A stretch of DNA of 64,000 nt from Thermoplasmata archaeon. Lineage in GTDB: Archaea; Thermoplasmatota; Penumbrarchaeia; JAEHCK01. A model generated the notes under the pieces. It was not told where the DNA came from, did not search any database, and saw only the letters and a program-made list of their open reading frames with translations. Each line of letters begins with the position of its first letter. Within the stretch, counting starts at the first letter, position 1. A program made the position numbers and the translations under genes. The stretch covers positions 24,647 through 88,646 of the forward strand of contig JAEHCK010000002.1 in the NCBI GenBank assembly GCA_020696345.1. The letters are read 5' to 3'. Below are positions 53,701-61,067 of this stretch, one piece after another.

Positions 53701-54138
53701 ATAGAAAACATAAAGGCCCAGCGGCAATACAATTAAATTGATCGCTATTAATGCAAAAATGATCTTATTTTTTTTATCTTTACTTTTTATCACTTTTATT
53801 TTACCTAATTTCTTATTATTTTTGTTGTTCGAGATCTCACCATTTGTTAATCCATTACCGTTGGTCAAACCATTACCGTTGGTCAAACCATTACCGTTGG
53901 TCAGACCGCGGTGAAAGTCAATGGTATTTGATTTGCCCCTTGTCTGTTCATCGAACAGTATTCCGTTGGTCAATCCATTACCGTTTGTCAGACCGCGGTG
54001 AAAGTCAATGGTATTTGATTTGCCCCTAGTCTGTTCATCGAACAGCATTCCGTTGGTAAGTCCATTGCCGTCGGTTAGGCCCGAATATGATTCATGGTCG
54101 TTTTCAATCGCATTTATATTTTTATTTTTTTTTGGCAT
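47716..54138 (-). CDS. Giant GLTNG-repeat subtilisin-like surface protease with FG-GAP repeats
   Basis: 2140 residues. Order: GLTNG-type repeats (20-100) with an 18-residue insert LFDEQTRGKSNTIDFHR repeated twice; a lysine-rich stretch; a membrane segment (about 126-148); a DOMON/CBM9-like domain starting IIDIDGKFDDW; a second near 495-740 (IIDGAFGDW, GAEYMIKITG); a peptidase S8 domain with Asp in AVCDTGLDTG (about 927), His in GHGTHVSG (about 971) and Ser in GGTSMATPLVAG (about 1190), so the triad is complete; a CARDB-like domain (about 1385-1490); then FG-GAP integrin-like repeats (GDMIVGAPGANKVYIFYG and similar) to about 2090, interrupted near 1740-1880 by a lectin-like domain. The C-terminus IPEFENLSVP plus a hydrophobic run and GRRKK is PEF-CTERM-like. 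An envelope-anchored protease; substrate unknown. It has the same frame as the protein at 13043-16339. Confidence 0.87.
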   Translation of the reverse strand: MPKKNKNINAIENDHESYSGLTDGNGLTNGMLFDEQTRGKSNTIDFHRGLTNGNGLTNGILFDEQTRGKSNTIDFHRGLTNGNGLTNGNGLTNGNGLTNGEISNNKNNKKLGKIKVIKSKDKKNKIIFALIAINLIVLPLGLYVFYLIPSEQGIIDIDGKFDDWSEVRSFSDNREDMTINNNINLVTYKVASDKNGLFVYLRVNGKILNGTPDKVDSMNIGKDAVHIFLDTDQDLETGYNINYLGADYMLKITGFKGKVSSAKLYFFDEFRTSDDWNGWVMQAEVHAKCKNAELELKIPLNEVTIKKCEQLILFTSLKDTQGNEDFTDTVYSLKGGVLLVSTIPIAPERIDRGASNVGLLKMKLSAVHSNMFVDLIDLTLLGSVPETDVQSISLWKDTNSNDVFEVTMDLKIDVQFGILSDRRSSILFFDPLLLRKDIDKTIFVAIDITEDAQVFSTIGLEIGTLSDIEIKEGIVSFFTPHTQGTGTTNRLAYIGQPEPNKIIIDGAFGDWEGIESKKDKDSELVQNRNVDINEYMIASDDAMISFYCSVQGTMMGGANIPVKPEYVYIRPPPPAEPSSNGTDDQPGTTPEPAAKPELPVKIGEDTLSIFLDTDTDVKTGYRFIDTEGSISEVLGAEYMIKITGKSGEVISSSYSKFTGASQKDWSWEDLGNVQTGNDARQLETQISFDMLDLSLSDGINLWFYAHDWNKNSEDHSNNNILQDLDDPQIKLRGGTFDPLEEELDLPQDLVTETPNGYYIAQFIGPIMRSWLDEINELGGTFYGYIPEYAFIVNINDSKIEELNDLSYVRWVGIYQPAYKIQEVNMIQNDESINIDVLVFENRDIVESQIERLGGVIRSKWDLKLCISINGTKVDEILSIPDVEWIEETPVFNITNNIADDLERLNVNPVWGAPYNLNGTGQIVAVCDTGLDTGVNNATMHDDIEGRIISIYDSLGGNADGTDDVKSGHGTHVSGSVLGNGTKSSGQFKGMAPCSKLIFQASEYLSGTDYYLDLPSDLNILFQQAYDDGARIHTNSWGSNVKGLYTSSSQDVDEFSWTNRDMLILFSAGNDGTDGNSDGIIDTDSIGSPATAKNCLTVGASENLRSSGGYQFPWGTGSWLSKYPVDPINSDMISNNSMGMAAFSSRGPTDDGRIKPDVVAPGTNVLSTRSSKASGTLWGVYNSTYVYSGGTSMATPLVAGCAALVRQFYVDKEGLTSPSGALLKATLINGATDMDGQYNSSYMDAGPIPNYNEGWGRVNVTNSIYPTSPREMDHDDVTSGFTASGQTHTYYYPVGTGEPLKITIAWSDHPGSLSSSGGLVNDLDLNVTAPNGTTYYIGNDFSNGWVSPNGSTTDDVNNVECVYLQSPQAGTYTIKVKAQNIAVLGLAPDQDYALVISGNFTLSDDVGIENLNVNDTQGKNTQSKIRAMIKNYGWNSQSKPFNVRCIVKNPNGNEVLNNTSSITSFSPKSTVNKTWYFTPTTEGQYTVTVRTELSSDGHNYNNASTKYVMVPIVMNEIATITGTNMSDLFGFNITSGHLNNDTYGDMIVGAPGANKVYIFYGYASISGNLNAASANVTITGPDPNSKFGWSVGVSDVTGDGYDDVIVGAPGYNSSRGRAYIYHSNVSGLTDTTTDVTITGGSTGDRFGNSVSGAGDINNANNDDVIIGAYLNDTLSGSKSNAGMAYLFFGDSNLTGSFGVQYADVNLTGTSAGDLFGFSASSACNVNNDACDDVIVGAPGANKAYIYYGNQNIGKTSNKILFFDGFESGELLSGGWTKVDVPGTEWKTYTSPSPYTGTYSAGSLLYTSYTKGVRYMWVSIDATGFTNIKVQYAQYGQDGGKPVFGTAGGSYSIDEGGNWANFETGLGTTSWTVRGQFTLPTSCDNLNNLRIRLWENLVQNKGDLNDGPLFDNVFVNGTLVPGSAAPNVTLTGESAEDNFGWSVNCSGNVNGDSYDDVVIGAPDHGSARGRAYVFYGGGLLARSISALNANVTLNGGSTGDKFGYSVGSVNLDNDGYSEILVGAPYNDTINGAKSDAGAIYVFNGSSSMAGLITSANWTRAGENENDHFGWSVSNAFDIDNNNYNDIIIGAPYYDNGTVADVGKAYILYCQIPEFENLSVPVILIVLISVLWKGKFKFGRRKK
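53839..54081 (-). repeat. GLTNG coding repeat array with an exact 87-bp duplication
   Basis: Encodes residues 20-100. Units GLTNGN/GLTNG occur in three clusters separated by two copies of an 18-residue insert. The 29-residue block insert-plus-GLTNGNGLTNG is duplicated almost perfectly at DNA level (53925-54050), so the duplication is recent. The final cluster of four units uses near-identical codons. Confidence 0.8.
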
Positions 54139-54313
54139 GATACAGTATACTCCTTTGATAATCTCCCGATTTATTATTTAAATAGATATTAAAACAAGGC
54201 CCCTCTTAATATTTTGTCCGAACTTGTAATGGGCAATTTTATATGACCTGAAGGATAATATTGTTTAAATATTTATACTTATTTCACATATAAATCGTTG
54301 AAATAGTTTTTTT

Positions 54314-56977
54314 TTAAACGAAATCCTCGAGCTTAGCACCACCAGATCCTTCATCTTTACTTCCTTTTTTCTTACCCTTCTTTTTACCTGCAGCCCCGAT
54401 AGCTCGTTGTGCGGACACATCCTCCGCAAGTGACTCCGCATCGGAAATGGTATTGATCGCAACATCAGGATCAGTACCTGTATCAGCATCATCGAGTGTT
54501 GGCTCATTACCAGGTTGCGGTTGAGTGAACGACTCGGAGAACAATGACCTCTGCTGAACACCTGTGAGCAACGCCTTCGAATCCCATTCGGTCTCGGCAT
54601 CCATGCCTTCGGTGATTCGGGCCATGGTCCGCGCCATGCGCCCGGCATAGTAATCCAGATCGGGTTGGTTTGAAAGCGGCCGGCCGTCCAGGAACGGCTC
54701 CACCGCCTGCGGCACCTTATGACCGTTCGTGACAATGTACGAGACCTTCATGCCAGGGACAACATCGTAACCCATGTCACGCAGTTGGCGCATAGCGAGC
54801 ACATTGGCCATCCTATTGGGGTCTTTATATTGGCTCTCGTCTTTTACGGTCTTCGAGATCACCAACTTTTCGGTAGAGATCTCACCACTTTTCACATCAG
54901 TAATTGTTTTACGTGCGTAAGAGATAACCTCGTCGTTTTTGCCCGACAATACCATATCGAACATTTTTGTCAAAACCTCACTTTGCAGATCGAACGCATC
55001 CGTGCGCCTGGTCTCATAACCACGGATCACGGTCTCTTGCACGGGGTATACTTTTCTACCAACATATCGTTTCTTTTTTCCATGGGTGAAGAAGCGCTCG
55101 AATATAGCCTCGAACTCCAACACGCGCCCGCCCTTGGTGAACCGCTTGGAAAGGGTTTCGCCCAATTTGACCGCATTGTCCAGATCATTAGAACCTGTCT
55201 CGATGAAAATGCTGTCCGTATCAGAATAGATCACACTGTAATCTTCACCTTCCAGCTTTTTTATGATATCTTTGATGTTTTTTCGGGCAAATGCAGTAAT
55301 ACTCGCGCCTATCTTCGGGTCGGTGAAGCGATAGAAATTGCTGGCGAACACGCCGTATACCGAGTTCATCAAGATCTTTATCGCATCCTGGAGACCATTG
55401 TAATATCGTTTCTCGTCCGGGTCGGTTGCGGCTTTCATCTTCTGTTTGGCCGACTCACGATCGTTCATGAACCTGGTCAGGATCTGCGGCAGAATACCGG
55501 GACGCTGCTCGGAATCAAGAAACCGAATCCCGGTCGGGCTTTTAATGGTACCCGAACCGCTCATGGTGGTGAAGCAAATATTGTTGGCAATGATTATGCT
55601 TGGATACATCGATTTGAAATCCAATAGACATACCCAATTGTATAACCCGGATTTTATGGCATGAACATACCCGCCTTCGATCTTGGAAGTTTTGGATATA
55701 CGCCTCGTGCACGGCACGCCGATGGCATTCTTGTCTGCCTCGCGGATCAGAATGGAATCGATCAATGTGGAGGTTCCTGAATTGATCACATCATCAAGCG
55801 GCAGCTTGGCCACGGCGGCAAGATCCATTGATTTGTCCAGGATTGCGATCTTTTCAAGAATACGCAGCGCCAGCTCGGCGTCACGAGAACAATACTTGAT
55901 CACTTTCTCACGGTTATTCGCCCATTCTTCATCCATCTTGGACGGGTCGACATCATCCTTGGTTTCGTTGAACAGCAGTTTTGAGATATTGGCCAAGGTC
56001 TCTTTTTTTGGCCTGAGTTCTTTCTTCGCATTCCACCATGCATCCGCGATCACGCGGCCGTGAAGACGCCAGAAATGAGCCTTGCCTACTTTATTGAACT
56101 TACCCAGGTCACGACCGACAAAAAGCGTGCCAATGTTATTTTTAGCAGCGCGCTCGATCAATAATGGAATGTCATAGTTATCGATATTATACCCGGTAAG
56201 CACATCGGGGTCAAACTCATGGATGAACTCAACAAAACCTTTGATGATCGATCCTTCCGTACCGTCGAATGTCTTGTAATCCAATTCACCCTTGGGGTTT
56301 CGGTATGCACAGCACAGGCAGTAAATGGTAGAATCCTTAACACTGTTCTCAATATCAAAACTCAATACCTTTAATTTTGGTTTGAATGGCTCTTGCGGTT
56401 CGATACGTTTTACATCCACTACCAGATCTGAGGTGTATCTATTTTCTATCTTTGAATGCTCGAACCTGTTGGTCACAAGCGGTTCATCTTCACTCTTGGA
56501 TGCCGATTCGGATCCATCGCCAGCAGCCATTAACTCGGAGGAAGATGTGGGGAGTGAACCGTGGTCGGGTTTGGTGCCGATAACATCACCGTGAACCCGT
56601 ATGCACGATGGCAAGTTAAAATCATAATAGAATCTGTGAATAAATGGAATATCCGCTGCCAGAATGATCCGGGAGTTCTTGTATCTGTTTCTATATTCCG
56701 GTACCTTGTACGGGAATTGTATCGTGACCTTCACACACTGGCATTTCTCACCCCCTACCTCGAGCTCAACATCGGTGAGGTTCAGCACCTCGGGGTCGGG
56801 TTTTAATTCTCCCAGAATATCTTCAGACGGCGAGACAATGTAAAAATATGGTAAAAAATTCCTAATCCGAGCGGTGATCGATTGGTTTGCAAGGGTACGG
56901 CCAAATAGATCGATCACGACCTTACCGTCTTCAACGGTGTATGAACCTGCCAGCACTCGAATCTCCCAAGAGTCCAT
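54314..56977 (-). CDS. polB: DNA polymerase B (family B replicative polymerase)
   Basis: 887 residues. Exonuclease motifs: Exo I LSFDIEN (D208, E210), Exo II TGYNIDNYDIP, Exo III YCSRDAELAL. Polymerase motifs: A LDFKSMYPSIII (about residue 456), B ILMNSVYGVFASNFYR, C YSDTDSIF (about 583). All acidic residues needed for both activities are present, so it is a proofreading replicative enzyme. An insert near 140-175 rich in Ser, Asp and Glu is not conserved. The C-terminus carries a Lys/Gly-rich linker and ends GAKLEDFV, which resembles a PCNA-interacting peptide. No intein. Its partner clamp loader gene rfcS is elsewhere in the window. Confidence 0.97.
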   Translation of the reverse strand: MDSWEIRVLAGSYTVEDGKVVIDLFGRTLANQSITARIRNFLPYFYIVSPSEDILGELKPDPEVLNLTDVELEVGGEKCQCVKVTIQFPYKVPEYRNRYKNSRIILAADIPFIHRFYYDFNLPSCIRVHGDVIGTKPDHGSLPTSSSELMAAGDGSESASKSEDEPLVTNRFEHSKIENRYTSDLVVDVKRIEPQEPFKPKLKVLSFDIENSVKDSTIYCLCCAYRNPKGELDYKTFDGTEGSIIKGFVEFIHEFDPDVLTGYNIDNYDIPLLIERAAKNNIGTLFVGRDLGKFNKVGKAHFWRLHGRVIADAWWNAKKELRPKKETLANISKLLFNETKDDVDPSKMDEEWANNREKVIKYCSRDAELALRILEKIAILDKSMDLAAVAKLPLDDVINSGTSTLIDSILIREADKNAIGVPCTRRISKTSKIEGGYVHAIKSGLYNWVCLLDFKSMYPSIIIANNICFTTMSGSGTIKSPTGIRFLDSEQRPGILPQILTRFMNDRESAKQKMKAATDPDEKRYYNGLQDAIKILMNSVYGVFASNFYRFTDPKIGASITAFARKNIKDIIKKLEGEDYSVIYSDTDSIFIETGSNDLDNAVKLGETLSKRFTKGGRVLEFEAIFERFFTHGKKKRYVGRKVYPVQETVIRGYETRRTDAFDLQSEVLTKMFDMVLSGKNDEVISYARKTITDVKSGEISTEKLVISKTVKDESQYKDPNRMANVLAMRQLRDMGYDVVPGMKVSYIVTNGHKVPQAVEPFLDGRPLSNQPDLDYYAGRMARTMARITEGMDAETEWDSKALLTGVQQRSLFSESFTQPQPGNEPTLDDADTGTDPDVAINTISDAESLAEDVSAQRAIGAAGKKKGKKKGSKDEGSGGAKLEDFV

Positions 56978-57016
56978 AGAAAACCATAAATGAAGAGTTT
57001 ATATTAGTATTTTGGG

Positions 57017-58330
57017 TTAGATGATTATTGCAAATTCATTGAACAACATGTAATTAACGAGCTGCAAAATGATCATACAGATCATGAATGCCAGCAAGCC
57101 AAAACCTATGGAAATTGGCAGTCCAGGCAGATACTCGTGTTTCTCCAATAATTTTAAGGTTATCAAAAATCCAAAGATCAGGCCCACCACACAGACCAAG
57201 AATATAACCCAGGGTAAAATAAGACCCAGGGCCGGTGAATAGAATATATAGTATGGTAGATACACCAAGGTGTAGGTTAGAACCACGGATGTGAACATGG
57301 AATATATCACAAAATCGCCTAACCCCAAGCTCCAGTCCGGGTTTTCGAACATCAACATCAGATCAAGATCTTCTTCTGTTTTTGCTTCTTTTTTTATGGA
57401 TACGCCTTTTGCTTTACGATACACGACGCGTTTCTCCACTTTTTTTTCAATCGACCGATCCTTCAACTCATCCAGCTCCAAGATCTTTTTGATCGGGCCG
57501 AACTTGACAGAATATATGTCAAAAAGCGAGATCGCTATCAGCAATATGAAAATAAGCCAGATCGGCAGAAACGTGGCCATGAACGAACCCATCAATGCAC
57601 CGGCAAGTGTGAGACCAATGTTACGCCGAAAGACCGTTGTTTTCTTTGAAATAATAAGAAAGCTTATCAAACCACCGATAATTGCAGCAAACGGCAGGAT
57701 ACCCCAGAGCAGAATATCAATGTCCCAATCAGAGTCATATATGAATTCCAAAAAGTTGATCGCAATTATACTAAAGAACAGGATACTACAGATCGCCACC
57801 AGTGCAATTGCCACACCGAACATCGTGCGCAGTGTAAAATGTTTTTTATACTTGAAAAGTAAATAAATACCGAACCCGCCTAATAACGCCACCAGTATCA
57901 GCGGGGCAACATTCAAAACACCGGTCAATAATTTTATCTCCAGTGCGGGTTCACCTTGTTCTGCGGGAATGTCCGGTGATGTCATGTTGGTTTCATTGGC
58001 CTGGCCTGCCTGGTTCGGATCAGGCACGACCTCCACTTTGGGTTTTGGGTTTACCAGCTTGTCTACTTCCTCGGGCGAGACCACGGGCGTGATCGTATTG
58101 GGTAATGATGGTGAAGACGGCCGGTCAATTTCGATCTCATCATGTACGGTCTGGTTGGTATCTAACCGGCTTTTAACGGAAAGACGGTAATCGTTGGTCT
58201 CTTCCGCAATTCCCGGCACGTTCGGGTATGAATTGATGAATACAATTAAAGCGGCCAATACAAGCACGAATAATACTGGTCTGGAGATTTGATATATTTT
58301 CAATAAACGTTCGAGCAAATTAAAAGACAA
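57017..58330 (-). CDS. Presenilin-like GxGD intramembrane aspartyl protease
   Basis: 437 residues with an N-terminal membrane segment (about 18-33), an outer region of about 95 residues, then eight or nine membrane segments. The two catalytic aspartates are in place: D271 in ISLFDIYSV (the YD motif) and D339 in LGLGDFVIY (GxGD). The PALP motif appears as LPGLP (401-405) before the last segment. A long cytoplasmic lysine-rich loop (278-330) separates the two aspartate helices, as in presenilins. Such enzymes cut membrane-embedded helices, often after an outer cleavage. The extra N-terminal segment and ectodomain are not in minimal archaeal homologues. It is followed upstream by a zinc-ribbon protein gene on the same strand. 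Confidence 0.88.
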   Translation of the reverse strand: MSFNLLERLLKIYQISRPVLFVLVLAALIVFINSYPNVPGIAEETNDYRLSVKSRLDTNQTVHDEIEIDRPSSPSLPNTITPVVSPEEVDKLVNPKPKVEVVPDPNQAGQANETNMTSPDIPAEQGEPALEIKLLTGVLNVAPLILVALLGGFGIYLLFKYKKHFTLRTMFGVAIALVAICSILFFSIIAINFLEFIYDSDWDIDILLWGILPFAAIIGGLISFLIISKKTTVFRRNIGLTLAGALMGSFMATFLPIWLIFILLIAISLFDIYSVKFGPIKKILELDELKDRSIEKKVEKRVVYRKAKGVSIKKEAKTEEDLDLMLMFENPDWSLGLGDFVIYSMFTSVVLTYTLVYLPYYIFYSPALGLILPWVIFLVCVVGLIFGFLITLKLLEKHEYLPGLPISIGFGLLAFMICMIILQLVNYMLFNEFAIII

Positions 58331-58366
58331 TGTTTACCTCCAGTGATAGAATATCTCTTAGAATGA

Positions 58367-58816
58367 TCATTTCGACCTTTTTAGTGTTCTTTTTTTCATT
58401 TTCATTTTCTTTGTTTTACCTTTCTTTTTAGTGGTCGTTCGTCTAATGGGCGCGCCGATCTTTGTTTTTTTGCGCTTACCAGCCGCAGATACAGGCGTTT
58501 TCGCACCTGCAGTGAAGCATTTGGGACAGTAATGTTTATTATTCTCCGATCTGGCACAAACCTCGCAGACGATTCCACCGCAGTGATCGCATGAGAAGGT
58601 CGAACCAACAACATCGGTATCGGCAGTATCCAAAAGTCGTTCACAATTAACACAAAAGATCTTGGGACCATATTCATCTCGTGTGCGGTATGAATGCACG
58701 CCCAACTCTAGTCGACCACCGCAAGTTGTGCAAAAAGTTACCTCGGCGTCCGGCCGTACCTGTGATATGGTTCCGCAGATGGTGCACGGTAAACGTAAAG
58801 TCATGTTCTTTTTCAA
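58367..58816 (-). CDS. Multi-zinc-ribbon protein with basic tail
   Basis: Up to 149 residues, the start being either ATG before KKN or before TLRLPC. Several Cys pairs are seen: CTIC...CTTC, CVNC...CDHC, and CEVC...CPKC, enough for three zinc sites in ribbon or RING/FYVE-like arrangement. The last 45 residues are almost all Lys, Arg and Thr (KKKGKTKKMKMKKRTLK). That suggests binding to nucleic acid, ribosome or membrane surface. It sits 37 bp before the presenilin-like gene on the same strand, so they are probably co-transcribed. No known family name is assigned. Confidence 0.75.
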   Translation of the reverse strand: MKKNMTLRLPCTICGTISQVRPDAEVTFCTTCGGRLELGVHSYRTRDEYGPKIFCVNCERLLDTADTDVVGSTFSCDHCGGIVCEVCARSENNKHYCPKCFTAGAKTPVSAAGKRKKTKIGAPIRRTTTKKKGKTKKMKMKKRTLKRSK

Positions 58817-58869
58817 CAGATCACAGTAATGTTAAGCTTGTTATCAATATTTCTATATTTCGATTTTTT

Positions 58870-59117
58870 ATCAGGATGTTCTATATATCAATTATTTACT
58901 AGGATGTTGTACGTGGCGCTTAGTTGTTAGGATGTTGTACATTTCGAATAATTATAAAAATGTTGAACGTATCGCTTGATCATTGGGATGTTGGACGTTA
59001 CGTTTATTTGTTAAGATGTTTGATTTGTTATTGATAATTCATTAATGCATCCTGGTATCTCATCGACATATCTAACATCCCGATATCTCAACGACATATA
59101 CAACATCCCATTATCTA
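58870..59117. repeat. 28-bp-unit repeat element, largest copy, two opposed arms
   Basis: Five units of exactly 28 bases begin AGGATGTT/GGGATGTT (from about 58872) and read GTACGT..., followed by two units in the opposite sense beginning CATCCTGG and CATCCCGA (from about 59047). The right arm matches, inverted, the left arm of the element at 2010-2203. Unit interiors vary, with CGTnnCG-like words kept. No gene in 58830-59205. Confidence 0.65.
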
Positions 59118-59208
59118 CCAGTCGACCATCTCATTGAACTTACCGTTAACCGAAAACGTAATATCTCTGCCTTTAATAATCTCAAATTCCAATAACATAT
59201 AAAAAAAA

Positions 59209-59382
59209 TTACCCGGTAAGAGTGGCATCGAACTCCTCTTGGAGCTCAATGGTGATCATCCTCAGCACATCTTCCAAGGAATTGGCCCGAAATTCGCGTA
59301 AACCACCCAGGTCGGACTGTACCTTTGCAAGTATTCCTGAGCTGTCCTCGCTTATTTCTATATGACACAATGCTTCTTCCAT
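59209..59382 (-). CDS. Small 57-residue acidic protein beside 5S rRNA
   Basis: ATG 59382 to TAA 59209, with GGTGAGT just upstream of the start. The protein is MEEALCHIEISEDSSGILAK, then VQSDLGGLREFRANSLEDVL and RMITIELQEEFDATLTG. It is acidic, probably an alpha-beta fold, with no family recognised. The codon pattern and start context look genuine. It lies 57 bp downstream of the 5S rRNA gene on the same strand. Confidence 0.55.
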   Translation of the reverse strand: MEEALCHIEISEDSSGILAKVQSDLGGLREFRANSLEDVLRMITIELQEEFDATLTG

Positions 59383-59438
59383 GACTCACCAGTACCAAAT
59401 GTTAATGAATTTTTTGTAAACAAATAGATGTAAAGGTA

Positions 59439-59570
59439 GAATGGTGGACAGCGATTTGAACTTCCCTTGGGCTCGCGCACCAAAGTACCAAACAAAACGT
59501 GGATGTGCTTAACTGCCGTGTTCGGTATGAGAACGGGTGTAGCCACATCGCTATGGCCGTCCAACCATTC
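59439..59570 (-). rRNA. rrf: 5S ribosomal RNA
   Basis: Read on the minus strand it starts near GAATGGTTGGACGGCC and ends near GTCCACCATTC, the two ends pairing as helix I. ACACCCGTTC, CCGAACACGG and AGTTAAGC are the diagnostic 5S core. Exact ends may be a few bases inside (about 59443-59566). No 16S or 23S gene is nearby, so 5S is unlinked, as in Thermoplasmata. The ORF across it is a shadow. Confidence 0.93.
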
Positions 59571-59597
59571 GAGTTGAGATGGGATATTATATTTTAG

Positions 59598-59605
59598 TAT
59601 TTAAA
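59598..59605 (-). promoter_or_regulatory. TATA box of the 5S rRNA gene
   Basis: TTTAAATA on the minus strand lies about 28-35 bases before the predicted 5' end of 5S rRNA, the normal archaeal spacing. A second TATATA near 59664 is too distant for a direct start. Confidence 0.5.
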
Positions 59606-59888
59606 ATTTAGTGAAACCCTTCCTTTCTCGTAAAGAGATAATACATAATCGATAGCACCTTGATATATAAAACACTACTCATTTAGCACCAGTTGTATAC
59701 TTTATCGCAGCATCACGTTGAACGTCAAGGGCGAGGGGTGGTACCGCCTGAAAAATTCACGTGAACAATTGCATCTCCAACAGTATCTCCGAAAGGATTT
59801 TGAAAATTTGATTTAATCCATCTGGCTATACTATTATGAGATATAAGGGACCGAAAACTTTATGTATGGGATATCCATTAGATATCCT

Positions 59889-60041
59889 ATGAAAAAGATA
59901 CCAATATCTGTGCAGAGTCATTTTGAGGTCGATGGAGTATACGGTGTCATAGTCCGTAAGGTGACAAAATTTGGAAACAGTGCGAAGGTTGATTGCCCGA
60001 AGGAATACCTTGGTAGAACTGTCTATCTGGTGATTGTATGA
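59889..60041 (+). CDS. DUF2080 transposon-associated protein
   Basis: 50 residues. MKKIPISVQSHFEVDGVYG is followed by the DUF2080 core VTKFGNSAKVDCPKEYLGRTVYLVIV, an AbrB-like strand pattern. Such small proteins are encoded just before transposases in archaeal insertion sequences. Its stop overlaps the ATG of the broken transposase (GTATGA), the normal arrangement. It is itself intact. Confidence 0.85.
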   Translation: MKKIPISVQSHFEVDGVYGVIVRKVTKFGNSAKVDCPKEYLGRTVYLVIV

Positions 60042-60891
60042 ATCATACCCGTGATAGGATGTTCCGTACTGTCACTACCCTAGATACTTTTATAAATCGC
60101 TGTTTGGATCTTATTCCAAAAGGTCCAACCCTTTCAGGTTTCGAATACAACAGAGACCTGTTGAAAGCTTTTGGATACATGGATGGAACCGAAAGGATGC
60201 GATAACAGGAAAGTTCAAATTCCTAACCTGTGCCCTGGTAAGTTCCGATATTCCTGAAAGGATTCCGCTTATCTCAATACCCATTCATTTGGGTCATGAT
60301 ATGGCAAAGGAAGTCTGTTTCTGCCTTTCACTTATCCAGCCCTTGGTTAAAAGCATCAAACTCAACCTTTTTGACAGGGGATTCTTCAGCAAGGAACTGA
60401 TGTTTGCTTTAGCGAATGGACCATATCCATATCTTATATTCGTTCCAAAAAATGAAAAGGTCAAAGAAGAATTGGGGAAAATGGAAGAAAGTGAGCGAAA
60501 AAAAATCACATATGAATTTAAGTTCTACAAGGATAAAACCACAATTTGTGGTAGTACTACAATGGCCCTACTTAAGAAAATATTTGACACGAAGAGTGAA
60601 AAAGAGTTTGACTGGGCCTTTGCAACAGACCAAGAAGAGATTAATCTGGATTACATCATACCCACATACAAAGGACGATGGCGGATTGAGACTGGTTTCC
60701 GCGTCCAGGACGAAGCCCGGATCAAATCCAAATCCAAGGATATGAAGATTCGTTATTTCTATTTCATTTATGAACAGGTACTTCAATTGCTGTGGGCTAT
60801 CTTTTACAAAAATGAGATGAGTTTCAAAGCATTTATCATTGAGATGTATGAAATGAGTAATGAAAGAGTTAGCAAGCAAGAGAGAAAATAG
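60038..60891 (+). pseudogene. DDE transposase (ISH3/IS4-like), internally deleted
   Basis: The first part, from ATG 60038, gives 55 codons of the N-terminal region (DRMFRTVTTLDTFINRC, LLKAFGYMDGTERMR) and hits a stop at about 60205. The rest resumes immediately in another frame: KFLTCALVSSDIPERIPLISIPI, then LFDRGFFSKELMF and, near the end, YKGRWRIETGFR (YREK-like motif). A good part between the two pieces, including the first catalytic Asp region, is missing. The gene is dead. An ATG at 60289 opens a 200-codon frame that is only a fragment. IS ends are not clear. Confidence 0.85.
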
Positions 60892-61067
60892 AAGAGGGCC
60901 AGGGCATAGATATCTTAGGGCTATGTCTTGATAGGCCATAGAGATATCTGAGGCTCATTGGTAGTATGTCATCCTTAATGTTCTTCTCTCGAAAATTCGG
61001 ATTCTAAGATGGCCCTATCTCAATAAATTATGTCATTCGGAGATACGGGTTATATACTATTGATGAC

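Noticed and set aside
54265-54735. 156-codon minus-strand ORF
   Set aside because: Out-of-frame shadow of the polB 3' end, Arg/Ser-rich as expected from frame shift.
58870-59117. CRISPR array based on regular 28-bp spacing
   Set aside because: Only 6-8 bases per unit are conserved and there is no repeat/spacer division; units are contiguous and partly inverted.
59358-59564. 68-codon minus-strand ORF over 5S rRNA
   Set aside because: It overlaps the 5S rRNA gene and reads the rRNA sequence.
60289-60891. Intact 200-residue transposase
   Set aside because: Homologous sequence continues upstream of its ATG and the N-terminal part is found in another frame; it is the tail of a broken gene.
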